From an uncultured bacterium (lineage in GTDB: Bacteria; Bacillota; Clostridia; Lachnospirales; Lachnospiraceae): 8,153 bases of DNA. Position numbers and translations under genes: made by a program. A model generated the notes under the pieces. That model was not told the origin of the DNA. It did no database searches and saw only the letters and a list, made by a program, of their open reading frames with translations. Below, piece after piece: positions 1-5,101 of the stretch; position 1 is the first letter of the stretch, and the number at the start of each line of letters is the position of its first letter. Where the stretch lies: assembly GCA_947071365.1 (NCBI GenBank), contig CAMTFT010000058.1, positions 1-8,153 on the forward strand, written 5' to 3'.

Positions 1-45
1 ACACCTATTAAGTCGTCGGCAGCGTCAGATGTGTATAAGAGACAG
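1..45 (+). other. Illumina Nextera read-1 adapter (artefact)
   Basis: This stretch is synthetic. Bases 1-4 (ACAC) match the end of the P5 oligo, 5-12 (CTATTAAG) match Nextera XT i5 index S518 as I recall it, 13-26 are TCGTCGGCAGCGTC, and 27-45 are the 19-bp Tn5 mosaic end AGATGTGTATAAGAGACAG. Genomic sequence begins at 46. The order P5 tail, index, linker, mosaic end is exactly that of a tagmentation library molecule, so this is not a natural transposon end. Confidence 0.98.
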
Positions 46-134
46 CACATATACACGCTCTTCCTCCCATCCTCAAAGTATATTTTTTGCTCATCCTGCC
101 ATACTAACGGTAAACTTTTCAGAAAGGAGCAAAC

Positions 135-377
135 ATGAACGACGAAAAATCCACAACAAAAAAAGAACCGAATGAAGCCGAAGCTCTCGACTTCTCCGAT
201 TCCTGTTTTTCAAAAAGTGTCTGTTCTTCCATGGACTGTACCGGCCTGATTCCGGCGCTTCCGTCCTCTGAAGCCGAACTGGAGGCGTATGAGGAAATGT
301 ATCAATTCTGCCAGAGCAGCGCCCCAAAAGACCTGCATCAACACAGAAACGCTGGTGAAAACCACTCCGGGACATAA
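135..377 (+). CDS. Small acidic cysteine-containing protein of unknown function (80 aa)
   Basis: I do not recognise a characterised family. The start is well supported: AGAAAGGAG lies 5 nt before the ATG. The product is short and hydrophilic, with no signal peptide or membrane segment. Residues 1-20 are Lys/Glu-rich. Residues 21-36 hold Cys24, Cys30 and Cys35. A motif DCTGLIP at 34-40 is followed by an acidic, probably helical stretch (about 44-58) and a fourth Cys at 59. The last dozen residues are polar (Asn, His, Gly), and the TAA stop lies inside the left arm of a terminator-like hairpin. The Cys spacing could suggest metal binding or disulfides, but that is speculation. From memory, short proteins with a TGLIP core followed by an acidic tract occur in Lachnospiraceae; I could not check this. 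It is the only plus-strand gene in the window and converges on carD. Its promoter would lie in the 90 genomic bases at the left edge, where I see no convincing -35/-10 pair. Confidence 0.72.
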   Translation: MNDEKSTTKKEPNEAEALDFSDSCFSKSVCSSMDCTGLIPALPSSEAELEAYEEMYQFCQSSAPKDLHQHRNAGENHSGT

Positions 378-402
378 GGCTGCGTCCGCAGTCTTTATGT
401 CC
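370..402 (+). terminator. Hairpin terminator-like element after the 80-aa gene, possibly bidirectional
   Basis: GGACATAAGGCTGC pairs with GCAGTCTTTATGTCC, forming a stem of about 13 bp with a one-base bulge, a mismatch and a 4-nt loop. The stop codon of the plus-strand gene (375-377) is in the left arm. The T-tract is poor on both sides: TT on plus, and a TTTT only after about 8 nt on minus. It lies between convergent genes, so it could serve carD as well. The fold is clear; the termination function is inferred. Confidence 0.45.
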
Positions 403-421
403 TTCCGCCATTCCGGGACGC

Positions 422-550
422 TCACATCCTGTCTGCTGCTTTTGCTTTCTGTTATCCCGCACACGTGACGTCTTTCCACGGCGATCACATCCTGTCTGCT
501 GCTACTTTTGCTTTCCATTATCCCGCACACGTGATGTTTTTCCGCAGCAA
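422..550. repeat. Two tandem direct repeats, 63 and 66 bp
   Basis: Unit 1 is 422-484 and unit 2 is 485-550. They share long identical blocks, including TCACATCCTGTCTGCTGCT and ATCCCGCACACGTGA, and differ by a few substitutions and one 3-bp indel in a CTGCTG-type run. A degraded third start (TCACACCTTCTGCACC) begins at 551 and covers the last codons and stop of carD. Each unit contains the palindrome CACGTG. The pair fills the gap between two convergent genes. I know of no named repeat family that fits; origin by local duplication is likely. Confidence 0.85.
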
Positions 551-1066
551 TCACACCTTCTGCACCGTTCCCTTTACTTTAGCCACTATGAACTGTTTTA
601 CCTCATCCCGGCTCATACCAAGGGAAATAGCCAGTTCGCCATACAGATTTTCCTCTGCGATCTTAAAATACTTATTGTCGGCCACCGTAGATTTCTTTCC
701 CTCTGCCATACGTGACCGTCCGCGCTGGTAGATCGTCTTGATGATCCGCACCAGTTCCCGGTTGTCACAGCCCTTTATCACCTCTTTGTATGCGCTTTCA
801 CGGCCCTTTTCATCCTTGATCCAAAGCTCTTCTATTTCAGGAATATCGTCAATCAGCTTCAGCGCCTCCTCGCGGCTCATCACAGGGCGGATCACGATCC
901 CCGCCGATTCCACCGGAGCATATACCGTACTGCCTTCCATATAGTATGGCTGAAGCGTATAATACAGCTTTTCCTTTGATGCCCCTGAAAAATCCAGTGT
1001 TCCGATATTTTTCACAAGACACACTCCCCGGGTTCCGTATATAATATAATCTCCTGTTTGAAACAT
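551..1066 (-). CDS. carD: CarD/CdnL-family transcriptional regulator
   Basis: This is a CarD-family protein that by family knowledge binds the RNA polymerase beta subunit and stabilises open promoter complexes. I set the start at the ATG at 1066 (171 aa; MFQTGDYIIYG...), because AAGGGGG lies 6 nt upstream of it. An in-frame ATG at 1096 would add 10 residues but has only a weak AGAGAAG and would leave almost no leader behind the candidate promoter. In the 171-aa form, residues 1-60 form the Tudor-like RNA polymerase-interacting domain (GDYIIYGTRGVC, then LYYTLQPYY and the STVYAPVE strand). Residues 62-171 form the helical DNA-binding part, with Trp82 in EELWIKD as a candidate for the tryptophan that in mycobacterial CarD wedges into the promoter fork, followed by basic helices (KTIYQRGRSR). 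Length is typical of the family. It stands alone, converging on the 80-aa gene, and its last codons run into the repeat block. The family call is firm; target promoters are unknown. Confidence 0.93.
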   Translation of the reverse strand: MFQTGDYIIYGTRGVCLVKNIGTLDFSGASKEKLYYTLQPYYMEGSTVYAPVESAGIVIRPVMSREEALKLIDDIPEIEELWIKDEKGRESAYKEVIKGCDNRELVRIIKTIYQRGRSRMAEGKKSTVADNKYFKIAEENLYGELAISLGMSRDEVKQFIVAKVKGTVQKV

Positions 1067-1072
1067 TTGCTG

Positions 1073-1079
1073 CCCCCTT
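1073..1079 (-). promoter_or_regulatory. Ribosome binding site fixing the carD start
   Basis: AAGGGGG on the minus strand sits 6 nt before the ATG at 1066. It lies within the coding frame of the longer 181-residue reading, which argues for the shorter protein. Confidence 0.6.
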
Positions 1080-1110
1080 TTCATCTTTTCTGACATTATG
1101 CTTCTCTTTT

Positions 1111-1119
1111 ATTTTACCA
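1111..1119 (-). promoter_or_regulatory. Candidate extended -10 promoter of carD
   Basis: On the minus strand TGG-TAAAAT (TAAAAT at 1116-1111) fits an extended -10 element with 5 of 6 matches to TATAAT. The -35 region is poor (CTTACG or TTACGT at 17-18 nt). Transcription would start near 1104, giving a leader of about 38 nt to the preferred ATG at 1066. Confidence 0.4.
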
Positions 1120-1201
1120 CTTTAAGTTTCATCACGTAAGGATTTTTCCCGGTTCCACCGCATTTTCATCAATTTTCACCCGTATACGCAGGAGTATTTT
1201 T

Positions 1202-1214
1202 GTGCATTATGCAC
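1202..1214. promoter_or_regulatory. Perfect 13-bp palindrome between two minus-strand units
   Basis: GTGCATTATGCAC has 6-bp arms around one central base. It lies just past the terminator of the nth operon and about 90 bp upstream of the carD -10. It could be an operator for a dimeric repressor or a small accessory hairpin. No regulator is recognised. Confidence 0.35.
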
Positions 1215-1217
1215 TAT

Positions 1218-1269
1218 AAAATGCCGCTCCCACGCCGGAAATTGTTTTCCTGCGTACGACACGGCATTT
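1218..1269 (-). terminator. Rho-independent terminator of the purF-like/nth operon
   Basis: On the minus strand AAATGCCG (1269-1262) pairs with CGGCATTT (1226-1219), continuing into TTTATA. Inside is a second stem of about 10 bp with one mismatch (ACGCAGGAAA with TTTCCGGCGT) around a short loop. The compound hairpin starts about 46 nt after the stop of the 143-aa gene. Confidence 0.6.
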
Positions 1270-1315
1270 GTCAAAATCCTTTTATTGCTCTTCTGTTTTC
1301 TGTCAAAGCTTTCCC

Positions 1316-1747
1316 TTAAAGAAACTCCTTCAGCTCCTTCATAAATGACTCCTCCGTATGCACCAGCTTCCTGGCAAGCTGCATGCTTTCCCCGGAAGCA
1401 TTCTCATACTGGTTCATCGCTCCGCTGATATTCTGGATCCCCATGTTGCAGCCATCCATCATCAACTGAGAGATTTTGCTGTTATCGTCATTCATCTTCA
1501 TTTTCACTTCTGTTGTGATCCAGGAAAAAGCGGTCGCTGCTGCTCCCGGCGCTTTGCCCTGCGCCCCTTCTGCCTTCAGTATCTCATCCACTTCTTTCCC
1601 GATCTGTTCATGCTTATTCTTATATCCGCGCATCACATTCTCAAGCTTTTCATCGCTCACATGCGGAAAGACCTGATTGATACTTCCCACTGCCATTTTG
1701 CAGCCCTGGCTGCACTCCTCCAAAAGCTTTCTGGTCACATCTTCCAT
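1316..1747 (-). CDS. Uncharacterised all-helical protein, ferritin-like four-helix candidate (143 aa)
   Basis: No firm family assignment. The start at 1747 is decided by AAAGGAGG 8 nt upstream; the frame stays open further back to 1915 but would overlap the end of nth. The sequence reads as a four-helix bundle: helix 1 about residues 2-20 (VTRKLLEECSQGCKMAV), helix 2 about 31-59, a Gly/Ala/Lys linker 60-70, a long helix 3 about 71-116 containing Met-rich MKMNDDNSKISQLMMDG, and helix 4 about 119-142. The shape resembles ferritin-like DUF2383-type proteins. The canonical ExxH iron-ligand motif is not visible: His46-Glu47 and His130/Glu132/Glu133 are the only obvious His/Glu clusters. Iron binding is therefore unproven. 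There is no signal peptide or membrane segment. It is the last gene of the minus-strand operon, 56 bp after nth, and is followed by a terminator. Confidence 0.8.
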   Translation of the reverse strand: MEDVTRKLLEECSQGCKMAVGSINQVFPHVSDEKLENVMRGYKNKHEQIGKEVDEILKAEGAQGKAPGAAATAFSWITTEVKMKMNDDNSKISQLMMDGCNMGIQNISGAMNQYENASGESMQLARKLVHTEESFMKELKEFL

Positions 1748-1803
1748 ACGGTTTGCCTCCTTTGCATTGTCCATATGGTCAGTGTCCCCGCATTCTGGCA
1801 ATT

Positions 1804-2445
1804 TTATACTTCCACGCCGTTCTTTGCACAGATATCCGCCAGGCAGCATCTGTCGCAATGCGGCTTCGTCCTCGCCGTACAGACGTCGCGTCCGTGATAC
1901 ACCAGACGATGGCAAAAATCACTGCCCTCCTCCGGCGGAATGATTTTCCACAGGGCCATCTCCACCTTCTTCGGCTCCTTAATGCCATCCACCAGCCCCA
2001 TACGGTTCGTCAGACGGATGCAGTGTGTATCGGTGACAATTGCGGGCTTTCCAAAAACGTCCCCCATGATCAGATTTGCACTCTTCCGTCCGACTCCCGG
2101 AAGCTTCAGCAGCGCATCAAAATCATCCGGGACTTTTCCGTCGTATTCTTCTTTCAGAATTCGCATACAGGCGCTGATATCCCTGGCCTTGCTTCTTCCA
2201 AGTCCGCAGGGCTTCACGATCTCCTCTGTCTCCTCCGGAGAAGCGGCCGCCAGCGCTGCCACATCCGGAAATTTCCCGTAAAGCTTTTCTACCACCACGT
2301 TGACCCTTGCATCCGTACACTGAGCCGCCAGACGGACACTCACCAGAAGCTTCCATGCCTGGTCGTAATCAAGGGTACAGCCCGCATCCGGATACTCCTC
2401 CTTAAGGCGCCGGATGATCTCCAGTGCCAGCTCTTCCTTCGTCAT
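1804..2445 (-). CDS. nth: Endonuclease III (DNA glycosylase/AP lyase)
   Basis: Base-excision repair enzyme that removes oxidised pyrimidines and cleaves the abasic site. The preferred start is the ATG at 2445 (213 aa), because GGAGG ends 6 nt upstream; the ATG at 2451 directly abuts that GGAGG. In 213-aa numbering, the helix-hairpin-helix LPGVGRKSAN is at 115-124 with catalytic Lys121. The catalytic Asp is Asp139 in IVTDTHCIRL. The [4Fe-4S] loop is Cys189, Cys197, Cys200 and Cys206 near the C-terminus. The first spacing is C-x7-C, one residue more than the C-x6-C-x2-C-x5-C of E. coli Nth, with an extra Cys next to the third ligand. Length is normal for the family. It is third in the operon, 58 bp after the HAD gene and 56 bp before the helical-protein gene. 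Confidence 0.95.
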   Translation of the reverse strand: MTKEELALEIIRRLKEEYPDAGCTLDYDQAWKLLVSVRLAAQCTDARVNVVVEKLYGKFPDVAALAAASPEETEEIVKPCGLGRSKARDISACMRILKEEYDGKVPDDFDALLKLPGVGRKSANLIMGDVFGKPAIVTDTHCIRLTNRMGLVDGIKEPKKVEMALWKIIPPEEGSDFCHRLVYHGRDVCTARTKPHCDRCCLADICAKNGVEV

Positions 2446-2451
2446 TTTCAT

Positions 2452-2456
2452 CCTCC
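2452..2456 (-). promoter_or_regulatory. Ribosome binding site fixing the nth start
   Basis: GGAGG on the minus strand has zero spacing to the ATG at 2451 but 6 nt to the second ATG at 2445, so the second ATG is the better start. Confidence 0.6.
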
Positions 2457-2503
2457 GTTCTTATCACTAATTAATCAAAGCGGCACAGGTGCCTCCCCCT
2501 GGC

Positions 2504-3190
2504 TCACCCAAGGATCGTCTCTATCTCCCAAAGATGCGAAATCTCATAATCGATCCGCACACCTGCCGTATTTTCCTTCTTCTTCGGATTGTACCAGCAA
2601 CACAGGATCCCTGCATTGTTGCCGCCTCTCATATCGCTCGTCAGAGAGTCTCCGACGATCATGACCTCATTTCGGTTTACCGGCCCTATCTCTGCAAAAA
2701 CATGGTCAAAAAATCCGATCCCCGGCTTTTCCACACCAATTTCATCTGAAATAAATACGCCCTTCATGCATTCTCCCAGACCGGAGAATTTCAGCTTGTT
2801 TCTCTGAGCCTCCACCGTCCCGTTCGTCACAACATACTGATCTACCTGAGCCTGCAGCTTCCCGCAAAGGCGAACCGAATCTTCATTTTCAAAAAAGACC
2901 TCGCCCAGCTTTTTCTGATAAGAGCTGTTAAACGCAGCAATATCGTCGCAGGGAATGGTTTCCTCCTCAAAGAACGTCTCAAAGCGGCCCAGCAGAACCT
3001 CCTGCTTCGTCACTTCGCCCCGCTCCAGTGCTTCCCAGTACCTGCGGTTGATTCTGGCATACCGCTCAAGCATTGCATCATTGCACCCGTAAAAACCAAT
3101 TTCCTCCAGGCATCTGCGGATTCCGCAGCTCTCTGATTTTTCAAAATCCAGAAGCGTCCCATCTACATCCCACAAAATTACCTTTATCAT
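2504..3190 (-). CDS. yjjG: HAD-superfamily hydrolase, YjjG/YfnB-type nucleotidase
   Basis: 228-aa cytosolic HAD phosphatase. All four HAD motifs are present: motif I DVDGTLLDF with nucleophile Asp8 and acid/base Asp10, motif II VTNGT with Thr122, motif III Lys155 in VEKPGIGFFDHVF, and motif IV GDSLTSDMRGG with Asp181 and Asp186. Residues about 16-100 form a helical C1 cap. The TNGT..Q..KL..SGL and SDEIGVEKP stretches match the YjjG/YfnB subgroup, whose E. coli member dephosphorylates noncanonical pyrimidine and other nucleoside monophosphates. The actual substrate here is inferred. The start has GAGGAG 9 nt upstream, and that ribosome site overlaps the stop codon of the PurF paralog (15-bp gap), so the two are likely translationally coupled. 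A role near nucleotide or PRPP metabolism is suggested by this pairing. Confidence 0.88.
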   Translation of the reverse strand: MIKVILWDVDGTLLDFEKSESCGIRRCLEEIGFYGCNDAMLERYARINRRYWEALERGEVTKQEVLLGRFETFFEEETIPCDDIAAFNSSYQKKLGEVFFENEDSVRLCGKLQAQVDQYVVTNGTVEAQRNKLKFSGLGECMKGVFISDEIGVEKPGIGFFDHVFAEIGPVNRNEVMIVGDSLTSDMRGGNNAGILCCWYNPKKKENTAGVRIDYEISHLWEIETILG

Positions 3191-3205
3191 CTGACAGTGC
3201 TCCTC

Positions 3206-4615
3206 TTATTCTTTTCCGTTAAAACAGTACGTACAAAGCTTACACGGAGATATCCCGATGGATTTTTTCAGATCATCCAGCCTGTGATAGCGAAGCGTCG
3301 TAAAGTTCTGCTCCTTGCGGATAGCCTCCAGCATTTCCGCGTACCGCTTGCTGCAGGGATCTGCGTAATCATCCAGAACCTCCTGGGATACGTCTCCCTC
3401 CCGGTCTTTGATGATCCTTCTCGTGATCAGATCCATCTCCGATTTGGAACGGGAGAAATTCAGATATTTGCAGCCGTACAGAAGCGGCGGGCAGGCCGGA
3501 CGCACATGTACCTCCTTCGCCCCGCTGGCGTACAGAAATTCCGTCGTCTCCCGAAGCTGTGTGCCCCGTACAATAGAATCATCGATCAACAGCAGTTTTT
3601 TATTCTGAATCAGGGCCTTGACCGGGATCAGTTTCATCCGGGCGATCAGATTTCTCTGGCTCTGATGTGTCGGCATGAAAGAGCGCGGCCATGTCGGCGT
3701 GTATTTGATAAACGGTCTCGCATACGGAATACCGGATTCATTTGCATACCCGATCGCATGAGCCACACCGGAATCCGGAACACCTGCCACAACATCCGGG
3801 CTGACATTTCCCCTGTCGCGCTCTGCCAGCATGCCTCCGCACTTGTACCGCATCTCTTCAACATTCACTCCCTCATAGGAGGATGTCGGGTAGCCGTAAT
3901 ATACCCAGAGGAAGGAACAGATGCGCATCTCCTCCCGGGGCTCACAAAGTGTTTTTACCCCGTCCGGGTCGATGAAGACGATCTCCGCCGGGCCCAGCTC
4001 TTTATAATCCTCATATCCAAGATTGATATACGCAAAGCTTTCAAAGGATACACAGTATGCACCCTCCTTGTGCCCGATCACCAGCGGCGTTCTGCCGTAC
4101 CGGTCTCTCGCCGCATACAGGCCCTCCTTCGTCATCAACAGCAGGGTCATGGAACCATCCACGATCTCCTGTACGTATTGGATTCCCTCTACGATACTGT
4201 CCTTTTTACAGATCAAAGCGGCAATCAGCTCCGTCGCATTTACCTGCCCGCTGCTCATTTCCTGAAAATGCGTGTTGCCATTCTCATAGACGTAGCTGAG
4301 AAGCTGCTCCATGTTGTTGATCTTGCCGACTGTCGTAATAGCAAAGCTGCCGAGGTGTGACTGGATCAAAAGAGGCTGCGGTTCATAATCGGAAATGCAT
4401 CCGATACCGAGATTACCCTCCATCTCCTCCACGTCCCGTTCAAATTTCGTACGGAACGGAGAATTCTCAATATTGTGAATGGCCCGCTGAAAGCCATGCT
4501 CTCCGCAGACTGCCATACCTCCGCGCCTTGTTCCCAGATGTGAATGATAATCAATACCGTAAAATAATTCCAGTGTACAGTTATTTTTGGAAGCGACTCC
4601 GAAAAAACCACCCAT
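3206..4615 (-). CDS. PurF (amidophosphoribosyltransferase) paralog with degenerate glutaminase domain
   Basis: 469-aa cytosolic protein, colinear with PurF (glutamine PRPP amidotransferase, first committed step of purine synthesis). The C-terminal half looks functional: VAGVPDSGVAHAIGYA at 277-291, the PRPP motif LLIDDSIVRGT at 342-352, and [4Fe-4S] cysteines at 233, 382, 458 and 461, matching the B. subtilis pattern as I recall it, including the C-terminal CxxCxxCF. The N-terminal Ntn-glutaminase half has lost its active site. The start MGGFFGV has Gly where PurF has the nucleophile Cys. The RYAT arginine segment is replaced and shortened (ISDYEPQP, 74-81). The HNGN oxyanion loop reads TVGKIN (95-100). 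The SDTE aspartate is Ala127. The start is firm (AAAGGAGA 8 nt upstream), so no propeptide is hidden upstream. It is the first gene of the operon with the HAD nucleotidase and nth. It might use free ammonia, act on another PRPP substrate, or be regulatory; the sequence does not decide. Confidence 0.88.
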   Translation of the reverse strand: MGGFFGVASKNNCTLELFYGIDYHSHLGTRRGGMAVCGEHGFQRAIHNIENSPFRTKFERDVEEMEGNLGIGCISDYEPQPLLIQSHLGSFAITTVGKINNMEQLLSYVYENGNTHFQEMSSGQVNATELIAALICKKDSIVEGIQYVQEIVDGSMTLLLMTKEGLYAARDRYGRTPLVIGHKEGAYCVSFESFAYINLGYEDYKELGPAEIVFIDPDGVKTLCEPREEMRICSFLWVYYGYPTSSYEGVNVEEMRYKCGGMLAERDRGNVSPDVVAGVPDSGVAHAIGYANESGIPYARPFIKYTPTWPRSFMPTHQSQRNLIARMKLIPVKALIQNKKLLLIDDSIVRGTQLRETTEFLYASGAKEVHVRPACPPLLYGCKYLNFSRSKSEMDLITRRIIKDREGDVSQEVLDDYADPCSKRYAEMLEAIRKEQNFTTLRYHRLDDLKKSIGISPCKLCTYCFNGKE

Positions 4616-4701
4616 GTCTTTATTCTCCTTTGCAGTATTTATTTTCTATCTCCTCATGCAGGCACCGCGGTCATATCAGTTATACAGTGTCCACGTTTTA
4701 T

Positions 4702-4731
4702 ACTTTACCATGAACCTCTTCTGAGGTAAAG
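4702..4731 (-). promoter_or_regulatory. Candidate promoter of the PurF-paralog operon within a dyad
   Basis: On the minus strand TTTACC (4730-4725), a 17-nt spacer and TAAAGT (4707-4702) each match consensus at 4 of 6; TATAAA one base further is an alternative -10. The two boxes lie in opposite arms of an inverted repeat, CTTTACC...GGTAAAG, which also encloses CCTC-AGAA-GAGG. The leader to the ATG at 4615 would be about 80 nt. I looked for a purine riboswitch core and a PurBox in this leader and found neither. Confidence 0.35.
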
Positions 4732-4797
4732 ATTTTTTTGTTTTCAAATCAGGGAAGAAAACCTTCCCGGTTCATTGTAACAATGGATTTTTGACAC

Positions 4798-4829
4798 AAA
4801 AAAATCCTACAGACAATCGCCTGTAGGAT
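4798..4829 (-). terminator. Intrinsic terminator of the tRNA-Arg gene
   Basis: On the minus strand ATCCTACAG and CTGTAGGAT form a perfect 9-bp stem with an 8-nt loop, followed by a run of seven T. It starts 4 nt after the tRNA 3' end and separates the tRNA from the PurF-paralog operon. Confidence 0.92.
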
Positions 4830-4833
4830 CTAC

Positions 4834-4907
4834 CGTGCGCTAGAGGATTCGAACCCCCGACCTTTTGGTCCGTAGCCAAACGCTCTATCCAGCTGAGCTA
4901 AGCGCAC
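4834..4907 (-). tRNA. tRNA-Arg (anticodon ACG)
   Basis: A complete cloverleaf on the minus strand: acceptor GTGCGCT/AGCGCAC (7 bp), D-arm GCTC...GAGC, anticodon stem TTTGG/CCAAA around loop CTACGGA (anticodon ACG, read as ICG after deamination, decoding CGU/CGC/CGA), variable loop AGGTC, and a T-arm with loop TTCGAAT whose stem contains G-U pairs. The discriminator base is G at 4834, followed by GTA, so CCA is not encoded and must be added. It is a single-gene transcription unit with its own promoter and terminator. Confidence 0.97.
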
Positions 4908-4928
4908 ACGTTGTTTTCAGCATCCTTG

Positions 4929-4957
4929 ATTATATACTTGCACTTCGTTTTTGTCAA
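4929..4957 (-). promoter_or_regulatory. Consensus sigma-A promoter of tRNA-Arg
   Basis: On the minus strand TTGACA (4957-4952), a 17-nt spacer and TATAAT (4934-4929) match the consensus at all 12 positions with ideal spacing. The expected start is about 15 nt before the tRNA 5' end. This is the strongest promoter visible in the window, as expected for a stable RNA gene. Confidence 0.93.
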
Positions 4958-4977
4958 CTGTTTTTTTTATTTTTCTC

Positions 4978-5019
4978 AAAAAAGAACTGCGACCCGGGAT
5001 TTTCCGCCTGCGGCGGGTC
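4978..5019 (-). terminator. Intrinsic terminator after the L,D-transpeptidase
   Basis: On the minus strand GACCCG (5019-5014) pairs with CGGGTC (4996-4991), with an inner CCGC/GCGG stem. It is followed after GCAG by TTCTTTTTT (to 4978). It ends the L,D-transpeptidase unit about 20 bases before the tRNA -35 box. Confidence 0.7.
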
Positions 5020-5039
5020 ACTGTAACGGCATAATTCCC

Positions 5040-5078
5040 GCCAGCCCCGCCCATTGCAATACAACGAGCGGGGCTGGC
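5040..5078 (-). terminator. Strong GC-rich hairpin downstream of the L,D-transpeptidase
   Basis: GCCAGCCCCGC and GCGGGGCTGGC form a perfect 11-bp stem with a 17-nt loop, about 23 nt after the stop codon. No T-tract follows on either strand, so it may act as an mRNA-stabilising 3' structure or as the first half of a tandem terminator with the hairpin at 4991-5019. Confidence 0.6.
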
Positions 5079-5101
5079 AGAACATGATAATATAATATCC
5101 T

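Noticed and set aside
27..45. Natural Tn5/IS50 transposon end
   Set aside because: The 19-bp mosaic end is joined to Illumina linker and index sequences, so it is a library artefact.
422..550. CRISPR-like array
   Set aside because: The two units are directly adjacent with no spacer and are 63-66 bp long with internal differences.
210..554. Minus-strand open frame of 114 codons starting with GTG that overlaps the carD stop (GTGA) and contains the repeat units
   Set aside because: Its start has no properly spaced ribosome site, it runs antisense through most of the supported 80-aa gene, and beyond the repeats the residues look random. The frame may be open merely because the repeats are multiples of three.
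1748..1915. Upstream extension of the 143-aa gene to a 199-residue protein
   Set aside because: The extra part overlaps the end of nth in another frame, and AAAGGAGG is placed for the ATG at 1747.
1753..2664. Plus-strand open frame of 303 codons
   Set aside because: It spans the reverse of nth and part of the HAD gene, crosses their intergenic gap, and has no ribosome site or domain.
3197..4360. Plus-strand open frame of 387 codons
   Set aside because: It is exactly antisense to the PurF paralog, which has clear motifs and a strong ribosome site; the translation shows no recognisable domain.
4616..4797. Purine riboswitch or PurR box in front of the PurF paralog
   Set aside because: I could not find the conserved purine-aptamer loop and junction bases or a PurBox-like CCGAAC element; only generic inverted repeats are present.
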